Source of the DNA: Synchiropus splendidus
Taxonomy: Eukaryota; Chordata; Actinopteri; Syngnathiformes; Callionymidae
Direction of reading: 5' to 3'
Assembly: GCF_027744825.2 (NCBI RefSeq)
Contig: NC_071336.1
Span: 15,279,501-15,343,500 of the forward strand
Length of the DNA: 64,000 nucleotides
Below are positions 45,901-57,639 of the stretch, piece after piece. Position 1 is the first letter of the stretch. The number at the start of each line of letters is the position of its first letter. Made by a program: the position numbers and the translations under genes. A model generated the notes under the pieces. That model was not told the origin of the DNA, did no database searches, and was given only the letters and a program-made list of their open reading frames with translations.

Positions 45901-47960
45901 TTGTACCTTACAAACTTCCATCTGCAGGAAAAGTGGATTTATGAAGCACACTTTCCCTTGGGGACCCTGGCTGATCATTGCCCGCCGGTCTTTGGTAACT
46001 TGTCCACTGGTTGATGCAACTGGATCCAGCGGCCCATTTTGGACATCTGAGGCACTTGGTAAGCTCCAGAAGCCTGGCAACAGAGGGCGTGACTTTTTTC
46101 TTGCCAACACCAATATAATCAAGCAGCTGCTACTGGAGCAGGATAATGAAGCTATACAGATGGAATGAGATGGCATTTTTCCAAATATATAAAACGATGG
46201 GTCAGAATGATACTTTGTGGTTACCCTGCCCCATGTGTGATATGGCCTCCAGCTGTTTGTGTGTTGCGGCTCTTGAGATGGCCTCCGGTAGCTGAAGAGG
46301 GAAAGGCAGCACATCCCTGTGGGGAAAAGGATCATGGGGTCGATGACCACACTATAAATACCGCCATCGCATTCTAGACCACCCGACCCGAGACAGAGTC
46401 GAAACCGACAACGGAGTATACAGAGAGTCCACAATCGAGACTTTGAAGGCCCAAGATAAGAGCAAGCCTAAGACCAAACTGAATAAAAAACAAACAGTGT
46501 TTCAATTGAAGCCTTTCAGTTATGGATTTATTTTGAAAAATAAATTAATCCATGTGTCTATATGATCTAAAATGGACTTATGCTTCAGTGTTCACTTTGG
46601 TCTCTATTGGTCCCATTTATTGGTTTTGATTTTGACTTGATCTTGGACTGTGTTTGCCCTCCCTGAAAAAAGAGTGGATTAAAATAGTTTTTCAAGCAGC
46701 AGCCATGTTGCACCAACCTCTTTCTATTTGCAGAAAACCACTCACGCTCAAAGAAGGAGACTTTCCAATTCCGATTCATCCTGGATCTGATCTGTAACTT
46801 TCATGTCCCTGTCAGAATGTGTGAATCCATGTTTCTCTGAAGCTGCTGCCACTGAACTGAATACCATGATTTTTTTTGATACACATTTAAACACCAATAA
46901 ACATAATTTTAAGGAATAAAATATGAATTTCATGTTGTCCACAGTAAGAATGAGGACAAATGTGTGAGCTGAGATGTGGATTCAGGTTCAAGTGGAGCAT
47001 CTAACATTCTGCCAAAATGAGTCGAGTCACCTTTGTTTTTATTATGTTTAAGTTGCTGTAAATGTTTAACTGATTGATATTTTGGATCAGTTGAAACCAG
47101 AACTGAGTCCTTGTTGTTTTTCTACAGGGCATTTTGAGACAAGTAGAACTGAGAACTTAATAGAAATAGAACTTATATAGAATACAGACATTTGAAAATA
47201 TTATTTTAAAGGTTTACATATTATTTCAGCATGAAGTTGAGATTCAATTACCAGAAAATGAGCACAATAGTTCCCCTTCAAAGGAAGTTAACAGCAGGTA
47301 AAACAGTCTACCACAAGCAGTCGCAAGCCTTGAGTATGGCATGTCTAAGAGTATATTGACGAAAAAATTGAAAGCACAATGAATGTTCACCTGCTGATGC
47401 AGTAGAAGGCCACCAGTCGACACAAGTCTGGAAAGCTGAGTGCAGAGCTTTCCAGGGCAAACGCTGGTTAAAGAAAGTAGAGAGGACACTGCCACTTGTA
47501 AACCTCAGACTGACAACCAACTTCATTTTTTAAAAACTCACTGGAGTCCTCCTCACTGATGAAGAACTCTTTCACACAGGTAGCGCTTTGGTCCGCCGTG
47601 GCTCTCAGGCACAGCACCTTCTTATGAGTGGCACTGCACTTGCGCACCAGAAACGTCTGTAGACAGAAGCATCAACAACAACAGCAATACAAATGATGCT
47701 TGTCCAACTGGGAGTTTTGGTCTCCGTTCAGAACTTTATACATCTGAGTTAGACAAGACGTGGAGCCCCATTTCATTGTTCTGAGAATTAGTTACTGTGG
47801 ATAGGTGGCCCCTCACCCCGACTGGTTCTCTGAGCAGGATGTACAGGGTAGACTCGTAGTATAGTGACAGCTGCAGCCACACTGGATGTGTTGCCAACAG
47901 ACGATCCAGGATGCTGAAGGTCCTCTGTGAACCTTTGTGCGTGCTGCCCACCTCCTGCAT
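36833..47960 (-). CDS. rin1: Ras and Rab interactor 1 (RIN family), eleven coding exons
   Basis: RIN proteins bind activated Ras and act as exchange factors for Rab5 in endocytosis. Minus-strand exons are 47960-47817, 47656-47542, 47463-47391, 46316-46225, 46073-45907, 45609-45334, 45116-44582, 41169-40861, 40182-40051, 39211-39042 and 37156-36833. Phases match throughout, giving about 778 residues (human RIN1 783). An SH2 domain spans about 24-115, with THPVWLQLSL and the phosphotyrosine-binding Arg53 in TFLVRK. RDVLPFPLQLPEAI follows. The middle (about 200-400) is Ser/Pro/acidic-rich. The RIN-homology/VPS9 part (about 360-650) includes HSPIDKILLLLQVC, WDDFLPALSYVIVQC and YMMELLEP. A C-terminal Ras-association domain spans about 672-755. 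Coding starts at the first Met right after an acceptor, so an upstream coding exon cannot be excluded. The exon-6 donor may be at 45340 instead. rin1 is chosen over rin2/rin3 by length and by linkage to b4gat1. Confidence 0.9.
39390..39429. repeat. 13-bp perfect inverted repeat in a rin1 intron
   Basis: ATGTAGTCACCTG (39390-39402) and its exact complement (39417-39429) flank a 14-base spacer. Each arm contains a CACCTG/CAGGTG E-box. Confidence 0.9.
39670..39754. repeat. (TA)n microsatellite in a rin1 intron
   Basis: About 85 bases of uninterrupted AT dinucleotide repeat. Confidence 0.97.
39983..40025. repeat. 15-bp tandem repeat, about three copies
   Basis: The unit AAAGGACGACGAATC is repeated with one change in copy 2, and copy 3 is partial. 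It lies about 25 bases from a rin1 exon boundary, in the intron. Confidence 0.85.
41291..41500. mobile_element. Palindromic MITE-like DNA transposon in a rin1 intron
   Basis: The left half 'gggtgagcaaagcggtcc...agggccgcagtgggtgcag' and 'cttgttccaaccaatcaggtgtc' are mirrored by 'gacacctcattgga', 'attggttggaac', 'ctgcacccactgtggccctt' and 'gttcacccctg'. The arms are long, imperfect and inverted around a short centre. This is a recognised pattern for a very common fish element with GGCCGCAGTGG and TTGTTCCAACCAAT blocks. No coding capacity. Confidence 0.75.
42934..42993. repeat. (AAT)n microsatellite in a rin1 intron
   Basis: About 20 uninterrupted AAT/ATA trinucleotide units. Confidence 0.97.
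43300..43450 (+). repeat. LINE 3'-end fragment in a rin1 intron
   Basis: The stretch 'gttgcccaggaagagctggaggagg' followed by 'gggaagtttgggcttccttgctc' and 'cgacccgaccccggataagcgg' is the well-known decayed 3' coding end of a non-LTR retrotransposon in fish. It is read here in the frame LPRKSWRRFVRTGKFGLPC. It lies in the rin1 intron between 41169 and 44582. Confidence 0.6.
43470..43960. repeat. Second teleost interspersed repeat next to the LINE fragment
   Basis: Text such as 'gggagccactggagtgatgtg', 'gttctgaaccagctaggggcc' and 'gttcagtagtccagacgggag' resembles a repeat family frequent in fish introns, often linked to non-LTR elements. Boundaries are approximate. It explains the open frames at 43320-43985. 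Confidence 0.55.
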
Positions 47961-48227
47961 CTGGAATACAGTGAAAAGACAAACACTTTTATTTTACTAC
48001 ACTAATGTCCCTCCCAAATTAGTAGAGTGTCCCCTCTCATCCCATTTGGAAAAGTGATACACAGAGTGTGTGAAAGTGGCGATCGATTACTGCAATGGTC
48101 TCCTTTTGAAGATGAATTCTCATATCAAACGTATTAAAACAAAGTGGAAACATCGAAACATCGAAACATGTTTAAGACCAATAACACATCATGGAGGTCG
48201 ATGTGATCATTTTATTAGCACAATTCA

Positions 48228-48230
<3 letters not shown>

Positions 48231-48294
<64 letters not shown>
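48231..48294. repeat. (AT)n microsatellite
   Basis: 64 bases of uninterrupted AT, about 270 bases upstream of the first recognised rin1 coding exon. Confidence 0.97.
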
Positions 48295-48296
<2 letters not shown>

Positions 48297-49189
48297 AAGG
48301 CAATTTATGCAATATGGAAAAAGCAAATGCAGGTAACAGTTTGCTTATTTCTGAGCGTTTTGCTTATTTTTGGCCTTTTAGTGCTGCGTTCAATCACAGT
48401 TTTACTTTCTCTCTTCTCTCTCTCAGATTGGCTTTTGCTGGATGTCACACTGTGTGGGCTGTCAGCGAAACGCTTGCGAGCGTAGCAGCAGATGGTCACC
48501 ATGGCAACCAGGCCTACACATCCTACCAGGCATTCCGACTCAGTGAAACACCCTCTCGCCCACGAATCAGAACCCAGTCCACCACGCACACATTATTCCT
48601 AACCATGCTCCGGGGTTGGGGTGGGGTGGGGATGGGGGGTCACACATGGTTCCTTGACCTCACTTTTGACAAAATATGCTGTTTTTGGGGGTAGTTCCTC
48701 TTTTGGAATCACTTCACCGGACTCCTTCAAATGCTTCGATTTTCTCATCACGCTACCAAAGTCATACCGGAAAAATGAGTCGGAATTTCGTGGCGCCCTC
48801 CTGTTTCAATTACAAAGCACACGGACAGCTTTTCTTTCAATGGCACATTTGAATTATTCACATTTATTCCTCTTCTCTTAACCAAATGTTACATAATTCT
48901 TCCGTCTTGGAAGTACCAATCCATTAAGCTGCACTTTGACCAGCAACACAGAGTATGATAAATAGCATCAGAGGGCGATGAGGCACAGGAGGAGGTAAAG
49001 ATGTTATATAATTAACTTCACTCTTTTTTTTCGAGTGAAAGATAAAAATGGATGATTTGCATCTGTAGCTGATGCAAACAAATTATTTGGTTCATCTTGT
49101 CACCAAAACCAAAACTAGGTAAGTAACATTAAAGCTGCTAAACCAGAGATTAAGACCAAGGGGCTCCACCAGCCATTTAGAGGTCATAA

Positions 49190-49360
49190 CCCTTTCCCCA
49201 GTACCTCACCTTAAACCTAACCAGCCAGTCTAAACCAAACTTATATTCAATTATAATCACCCGTTTATTTCTATCTTCAAATTGAGGCTTAACCTTGTGG
49301 GGACAAGCAAAAAGTACCCACAAGAATGTGTCCCCATATGTATATCTAAACCAAGTGCAC
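49190..49360. repeat. Copy of the 'GGGGAC' teleost interspersed repeat
   Basis: The phrases 'cttcaaattgaggcttaaccttgtggggac', 'agtacccacaag' and 'aattataatca' match the copies at 62370-62600 and 62655-62965. Confidence 0.65.
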
Positions 49361-52300
49361 ACACATAGACACACCAAAATTAGTTACGTAACTAACTTGG
49401 AGAAACAGACGGTGAGGAAGAGAGAAACAGGAGATAAAAGAAAGGGGAGTTCCAATCTCAAAGAAGTGAACTTCCAGCTGGCAAAATTTATTTTGTTCAC
49501 CAGGAATCAGACTAGGTGTTGTTGGACCTGAGGGGGGCAGCAGCGTAGGCGCCTGATGGAAGCAGAGGAAGGCTCTTCATTGGGACATAGAATAGGACAA
49601 AATGTTGCCACAAAGTTTGTTTTTTTTGCAGCATCCAACCATCCTTCCAAGACTCCATCTTGTATCCCCATGTTAATGTGAGGCAGATAATTCTAACATC
49701 TAAAATTACAGTATAATTATTGCTCATAAAAAGGACCCAAATGCAAAATCCAAATATTCTTTGGACATATTTGTTAGAGATCCACATATGCAGTTCTCCG
49801 GTATGAGCCCCCACGACCTACTGCAGCACCTGGAGTGGGCAGGGTTCGATGCCAGAATCCAGTTCAAAGACTCTGCTCATGCTTTCAATACCACCACGCT
49901 TGCACTTCTCCTGAACAAATGCAGGCATGGTGCTCACCGCCTGTGCTCACCAAAGGAATAAATGAACATTGACAAAGCTCTAAAGCAAACACGTTGGCTA
50001 TACTAATGCACTTTGGCACACGTGAGCTTCTGGGAATGTCCTACCAGAGTTCCTTAAGCGTATCAGCATGAAGAGGATGAAGTAATCTGTGTAGGAAGAC
50101 AAAGATCTCTGCCAGAGAGCAGCTGCTCACACAGAAGCCCTCTTACAGCATCGTGGTGTGCAGATCTGCTTCACACAGGCTGGTCAGCATGTGAACCAGC
50201 ACCCCTTCAAGTTTTGGGATACACGGCACCTTCAGCCCTCAGAGGGTCTTTTGATGATGTCGCTTTGATCAGTGGCCAGAGTGTAAAAGCAAGAAACACA
50301 AGACAGGCATGTTTCTGAAGGAAGCGCAGCTTTATTTCTCTCAAATGCAGATGAGTCAATTCCACTAGTTTTACAAGATCATCATCATGAAAGTACTTCA
50401 GATGAATCTAATGATGGACATGATCATTAGTGCTGCTATGAACTAAAACTATTATTTTAGCCACTAAAGTTCTCACCATCGCTCATACTCAGGTCAGTCA
50501 ATGTGGCAGATCTCCTTGACCACCATATCATCACTAGTTAATTCTGTCACCATCCATATATTACTGTCATCACTCAGCACTCGCACAGCAACTTGCTGAA
50601 CTGGTTGCTCAAGCTGCTTCAATAAAGCTTTGAATAAATACCGCTCGTGATCATTAGCACCATCATTATTGTCATCATCCTCAGGGCAGTCTTCATCTAT
50701 CTACTCATTAAATATCCTATGTATTGTCTCCCACTGTCGCGACGCAGAGCTGAAAGCAGCCCACAACTTCATCATCAGCACTCGTGAAACACTGCCTGAG
50801 CAAACATCACCACGCGTCTGAGAAACAACCAAGCAAACATCCGAAAAATGCTCATCTTCTTTCACCACAAACAAAGCGGATTTGTTTCAGACCTCACAGA
50901 TACAAAAGCATTCCGACAACAATATGATCCCCACGGCAGGTCTCCTCTAAGATGGGAAAGAGCAGAGCACCGCTCAGAGGCATCCAGGATTCCACCCAAG
51001 TACACTTCAGCTGCTTGCATCCACTGGGCCTTATTTCATTGTTTACACTTTGTGTGTATTTACAATGTGATTTTTCGCTAATGCTTCTCTTAGCCAAGTA
51101 AGTACTACGTTGCGTTAAACTTAAGAACAACAATGACCTCTTACCCAAACTACCGTAGCGTGCGATGAGCCGTCTTCCTACAGACTTTGATGTGAGGCCA
51201 ATGTGAGCCACATCTTTGGGTTTCTCCCACGATGCCAGAAACATGGCCAGCTCTTTCAGCCATCATATTGATGAGGCTTTTTTTGGCATTGAGAAACATT
51301 CGACAGCAGATGATCACAACGTCACATATGTTAATGAATTCCCACTACTATTGCAGTGTAGGTAGGTGCAGTTCCACATATCGGGCTCACCCTGTCATAC
51401 TAAAGAAAGCATCAGGTAGACCGGCTTATCCTGGTCATTTCACTGTAGCATAAAGGGAACTTCATTGGCGACGACTGGGTTTCAATTTCTCGGTGAAGAA
51501 ACTTCCTTTGTGCCATGAGCCAACATTCTCAAAAGGTAAGCTGAGGTAGCTTTTACTCATCATCTCGTCATATACTGCCATATGCACTGCATATGGAGGA
51601 TTGAAATGTCACTACTCTGTGATGTACGCGACATTAAACCATGTATAAAATACAACATAAACAACAAATACAACAAAAACAACAACAAAAGTGTCGAGTG
51701 CAAGTTAACAACGAGAGTGCAAACAGTTAAAGTGCAGCTCGGAGGGTAAGAGTGGGTAGAGAGTTCAGAGAGTCAGTGCTTTCCTAGTCGTATCGCACCA
51801 CGAGAACTGGTGACTCAGTTTATTTTCCTTCAAAAATCTTCCCTCAGCCTTTAAGTCAAGGAGGACTTCAACCTCCCTAACTAACTCATCATAGGCTCTG
51901 AGGACAAAATGAGGTTGTTTCGCACTTTTGAGCTAAACATAAAGTATGAAAGCCAACCTCGGTTTTCTAGATCCCATTTGTCAGTCACGACGAACATATG
52001 AAAATATATCTCCAACACAAGTGTTTCTTAAATTGGTTGATGTTGACGATCACTTTGCAGTGGCCCAAAAGAGAGTGTGACAGCAGCCAAGCGTTTCTAG
52101 CAGCGTGGGATGACTAATGGAAAAGCATCATTACAACGAGCCATAAGCATTCACAGGGTGAGGGGGTCAGCTGAGTGACGACATCTGTCCAGTTTGATGC
52201 AGGCGACAAAAGTGCCCCAGAGATAGCACTCGTCCAGTAAAGAGGGATGTGAGAGTGAGTGATGAGGTTGAAAGTGTGACAAAGCGAGAGAGAAGTGAAT

Positions 52301-53847
52301 CAGAGCCACAGCTCCCACTGTGGGAGGAGTCTGTTAGCATAACTGTGAAATAAATATCTTGAGATACTGACGTTCAGCGCACCAACACTCCAGGAGAACT
52401 TGGCAAGCGTATGAAACCTTCCACTAGATGGCCTCACATTCCACCCGGTCCTTCAGCACGTCTGTAAAAAATAAACACACTAAAGAAAAGGACCCAGGAA
52501 GGAACATGGCTCTTCCCCTGAAGCTGGCCCAGGCTCTGTCTGACACTTCTGGCTGGTCAATGCACAAGGTTGAGAGACTGGACATGCTATATTTTCAATT
52601 TCAAGCACAAGCCAAGTCCTGGACTAAACAAAGGTCACATGAACTAAACAGCCTTTGAATATCTTTGACAAGAAAAAGTAATAAAAAGAATTCACAATAA
52701 GAGTCTCGCAAGTGGAGGCTAGTTTTAGCATAAGGCTTCATTTTGGTTACATACAGAACAGTAAAATTGTCCTCCTCTGGCTTTGTTTTCCACTGACACC
52801 ACTGACTGTATCATGTTGCATGTGGCATGCTATGAAATGAAATAGGATTATACCTAGAGGCAGGTAGGGACGACAAACATGTGGCACACCAGGCTTGACT
52901 CACATTTAAAACTATTAAATCAGATTGAGATGATCATACATAACTTTGATTCTAAAATCGCCATGTTCTTTCATACGCTGAGGCATGCTGGCTTATCCTT
53001 TAAGTTGGAGCCAGATGAGCTTGATCACTTTACTCCTCAGATTGTGTTAGAGTGACCACAAGAGGACAAAGAGCTGAATTAATGCCGGAGCTGTTTGAAG
53101 CTGATGAGGACGGAGGGCCTCCACTCACAGCACCTGCCTTTTTCTTCAAATACATTCAGCGTCTGGGTTTCATTTATCCCATTGTTTTAATGGTGATATG
53201 TAGTGGACAATTTCTGTTCTGGCTTGCTCAACAATTAGCTAATGTCTAACTGTAGGAATGAGTTTTGAAATAGGATGAAGATATCAGTACATACAGAAAT
53301 GAAATGGAAAGAGGAAGTATTGTGGTGCAACGTTTTAACATATTGCTGTAACTCATATTTATCTCGAGCAGGCACCAAAGGTTGAGCCTTTTGACTCCAC
53401 GCACTCATTTTTCTTATACTTATTCTTATACTTGGAGTGGATGAGCTGGTGAGGTGAGTTTTGTGTCATCCACCGTAACACGTTATGTGTGCTTTGTGAA
53501 CACCCAGCACTGCTGCGAATAAAACTCTGTTTGGAGACCAAGTCTCATCTCACTCCCTCACTGAAACTTTCCAGGAGAGATATCGTCTGATTCTGTAGTT
53601 TCCAGTGCCATGATACAATATAGTCTCACACCTAGTCCATTACAAAATAGCAAATCTGTGTGGTGCCGGATTTAAAAATTAGGTTACATGTTAAACCACT
53701 CTATGTAGCTATTTCGCATTTTCAAAAAATAAAAATAAAAATTTTAACCTGACCTGAACTGTTGGTGTGAATTTTTGTGTGTGAAATATTTGAGTATTTG
53801 AGATACAAAGAACCTAATAAGAGTAGATAGATTATATGAGGTGATAA

Positions 53848-53848
<1 letters not shown>

Positions 53849-53931
<83 letters not shown>
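53849..53931. repeat. (CA)n microsatellite with short TA end
   Basis: About 76 bases of CA repeat followed by TATATA, then 'aatcgcgattagtttaatca', which may be the edge of a decayed transposon. Confidence 0.95.
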
Positions 53932-53932
<1 letters not shown>

Positions 53933-54136
53933 ATCGCGATTAGTTTAATCATAATTAAAGCATTAAAATATTTTAATCACATTTAGTCGTTTTCATTTTA
54001 TTTAATTTAATCAAACAGTGTGCTCTCCAGACAACAGGGAACCTTTGTAAGTGCTGGAGTTCCTGGTCCACTGATCACACTGAAGCACAAGACACGTGGC
54101 AGCTAGGATGATAACAACAACAACAAACATGGAGGA

Positions 54137-54176
54137 ATCCCTGAACAAAAGCATCTGTTTGCTTTTGTTCAGGGAT
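54137..54176. repeat. Perfect 17-bp hairpin with 6-base loop
   Basis: ATCCCTGAACAAAAGCA (54137-54153) is exactly complementary to 54160-54176. The loop is TCTGTT. Confidence 0.95.
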
Positions 54177-54468
54177 GTTTTTTATTACACAATGGCCAGG
54201 GTTTCCACTACTCTGAATGTATTTGAAAATCTTATAACACTGAAATTCTTATACAAATATTTTCAACACATTAAAAGCGCTTTAGTTTAAATAAGGTGAT
54301 ATAAAAACTTGAATATAACCACCATTGTGATTTATTGTACTAAACAAACTAAACAACAAAATATTTTGTTGTTTAAATGTATGTATGGGTCCATCCAGTA
54401 ATATACCAAATTCATTCAAATTGAAAAATGTGGCTTCTTGTGGCAAATATTCTTATACAATTAAACTA

Positions 54469-54585
<117 letters not shown>

Positions 54586-57366
54586 CTAGATGGGCAGAAA
54601 TGGACAGTTGTTTGAAAAAAAGATAAAGTGGATACTAACAGTGTTGATGCCAGGTGGACATTTTTCCGCACATTCGATTTTCTATTTCTATGAGTGCAGC
54701 ATTTCGTCACTCAGTCTACTGTGGGTGTCGGGTCTGGATGTCACCTGTCTTGCTAATGAACCTGCTGCCAAACTGCAGCTCAACCTGCCATATATAAATC
54801 CATTGCCACAACGATTACAGCCATGGTGTGATGAAGCAGAACTCACTGCAGGATTGAAAGGAATGGATGGCCGTTCATATCAAAGCCGTTTACCTGGTTA
54901 AATCTGACTATATTTAAGCATGAATACAAATGTGGAAAAGCCTAATTCAAATAGCTTCTGCCAATGTGGTGCATTATGGGACTTGTAGTACGAGTGGTAG
55001 ACGTGCTCTTCACTGACTGGCCACTTATAGAAAACATTACCTCAGCAGTATTGCAATACAGACCCTCTGGAGTTTGCCTATTATAGAGCTGTAACAAGAA
55101 CACTGGAACATTATTCAAAATAAATACAATTATTTTTGTCTCTCATTCTTTCACCGTATCCTGGCACGCTTGAAAGAGCTCATGTATTTTCTTCTGCTGA
55201 CTCATCAAGTCTTACTCCATCACGTCTGACAACTCCAGATGTATGTGCGCACTAGTCTAGTCTCTTTCAAAAAGTCCATCTTCCAAAGCAGAAATGCTTT
55301 TCAGGGACTATATATATGGTGATATGTTTCTTAACTGTTTTTGTGAAATTTGACACCAACTTTTGCACAATCTTGCAACCAGATTTGAAAATAGAGGTGA
55401 TAACTGATGGTGTAAAAGTTATCCTGTACAAAAAGGGCCAAATATCTCTTTTATGTGGTCGCAGTAACACTTCTCAATACATGTGCTTGAAATGTCAGCT
55501 GTTTTTAAAGCTGTCAAATGACCAAAAAAAAAGTGTCTATACTGTGACCGCACATTCTCAGCCCCAAGTCTGAACATGGTGGATCAGTCCACCACTGAAC
55601 TCTGTCCAAAAGCTCCAGCGTCACGCTTGGACTCGGCGATCACACTCCTCCCACACCGCACAGGGGCCGAATACTCCCACACACCCAAAATATATGCTCA
55701 GATTTGGTTGCACCACCTTCATGTTCATCGCATCATCCTAGATTATGTCCACAGGCTTTCTTCTTCGAATAAACTGTGATTCACGCCACCAAGTCCAGCG
55801 TTGGACACAATTTAAAGAAAATATGGACACAAGAAGTACACTCTCAGAGCAGCAAAGCCTCAGTTCCTGAAGAGGAAGACTTCACTGGAAGAAAACCATG
55901 TTGGCTTCAATATTATACCTTTAATAAGAAACTAAATCATGATAACCTAGATCCTACATACAGTATTTCCAACACAGTTCCATACAAGCAAGTAATAATA
56001 CAGTAACAAGTATCATATGTGACACATGCCTCAATGCTTATTGGTTGCCCTGTTTGTTTATTGATATGTTTGATCTACATGATCAGGTCCTAGTTTGATA
56101 TAAATGGAAAAATATTTCAGCACTGTGACGAGATGCATATTTTTTTAGAGATTAATTTTTCAGACTCATCGATAAACTTCCACTTTCAAATACAGGACTA
56201 ATGCATCTTCAGTTAAAGGTACGATATGAGAGCTTTTTAATAGGAGCAGTTTTCTTTCTTTGGCAACAAATCACATACCCATCCTTTTCCTTGGTTTCTG
56301 TGCATGTATCTTGGGTAAATGGGTAAACAATATTTCATTTTTCTTGTCAAGATGTTGATTCACGTTGTATATAATGTTGTTTATTTTCTCTATCTTTCTC
56401 TCTTTCAGAATGATTTCCAGCAGAACAATCCTCTTGACTCCAACTTGCACTCCAGGGCCTCACACAATAGATTCAGCTGGTTTGTGTCGCCACAATATGA
56501 AAAGGCAGCAAAACAAGTTGGTGAACTATCGCCGTCCGTATTAAAACCCTGAGAGGCCAAACATTGCCCGCAGGCCATTGCTTGTCTCGTAGGATTTTCG
56601 GGTTAAATCCCACCGAAATACCAAACACATGCAACAAAATCATCAGCCCTATTTCCTATTGTGTCTCATGAGCAGAGTGGAAATCTCACCGACAGTGTGC
56701 AGTGAGATGAAAAGGATGCAAACATGCGCACGTCTCTGGATGTTTTAATTTTAGCGTTGCTGTTGCCTGCTAACAGGTAAACTCTTCATCATCACTCTCG
56801 TGGCCATTATCCCGCCCACAAGCTTCATCTGGATTTTAAAAAAGAAAGTACAATGAAGCACAAGTCTCAGCAGAAAGGCTCCTCTCAGCAGCAAGTGGGA
56901 GCCACACCCACGCTGGCAGCGAGGCGCTGGAGTTTTGGAGATGATGTAACGGTCCAATGGTTCGAGGGCACATTAACTTCAGCCTTCATCATGTCTGACC
57001 TGCCTCACCTGGAGACCTTTGAGGAAAAGATTCACGGAAACTTCATCAACAACTTACTGCGAGTCACTAAGCCCTGCGTAACTCCACGGTGCCATTGAAC
57101 GCCTCCTGAATACAAAGCTGAGGAGGACTGGAGATAAATAAAGACACATGTGGATGAATCACTGAGCTCATTGTTTACCAGGAGGACCGGAAACTACGTT
57201 AAACAACAAACACCAACGCGCTTTGAACTTGGGAGCACGGAGAAAACATCCGAAAGAGGCAGAAATGATTAAGTGAAAATCTGAAGGAGGCAGCAGCCAA
57301 ATCCATCCAAGAGCTCCATTGTTCTCTCCCTGGAGTGTGTGAAATGCAGCGAGTGAGAGAACTTAC

Positions 57367-57505
57367 CTTGGTGTGGGAAGGTGGGGAAGGGTCTGAGAGG
57401 GTCGCTGGTCTGCAGAGACGTCCGGGCGGAAGCGGCGCCGCTGGGAGTGAGGGATGGAGAGAGTCCGCGCCTGCTGCAGGAGAGGGAGCGCAACACTGGT
57501 GACAA
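57367..57505 (-). other. rin1: Candidate 5' non-coding exon of rin1
   Basis: On the minus strand a strong donor, AAG/GTAAGT, follows position 57367. The sequence before it is CpG-containing and GC-rich, unlike its surroundings, and lies next to a GT/GC tract. In the phase required by the 47960 exon the frame is open but has no Met, so I treat it as 5' UTR. The exon start is unknown and the connection to rin1 is inference. Confidence 0.4.
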
Positions 57506-57582
57506 GGCGGAGGAGAGAATATTTCATTCTGTCTGAGCGTCTCAAGTGATACACAGTCACAGGGTGTGTGTTTGTCCGCGCG

Positions 57583-57638
57583 TATTGGTGTGTGCGTGTG
57601 TGTGCGTGCGTGCGTGTGTGTGTGCGTGCGCGCGCGCC
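57583..57638. repeat. (GT)n/(GC)n alternating purine-pyrimidine tract
   Basis: Mixed GTGTGTGC, GTGCGTGC and GCGCGCGC units form a near-continuous alternating purine-pyrimidine run, the sequence type that most readily adopts Z-DNA. It is just upstream of the candidate rin1 5' exon. Confidence 0.85.
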
Positions 57639-57639
57639 T

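Noticed and set aside
45868..46434. A 188-residue minus-strand open frame
   Set aside because: It runs through two real rin1 exons (46316-46225 and 46073-45907, which are in different frames) and the intron between them. Splice signals and RIN similarity show it is not one exon.
49761..49961. Open frame MDIFVRDPHMQF... on the plus strand
   Set aside because: It looks protein-like in places, but no domain is recognisable, no splice signals support it, and sequence after the stop shows no continuation.
54590..54901. 103-residue plus-strand open frame
   Set aside because: It begins right after an AT microsatellite and has no recognisable similarity or supporting splice structure.
56319..56552. 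Plus-strand frame with a good acceptor-like site at about 56408 (NDFQQNNPLDSN...)
   Set aside because: The polypyrimidine-AG is attractive, but I found no partner exon and do not recognise the protein.
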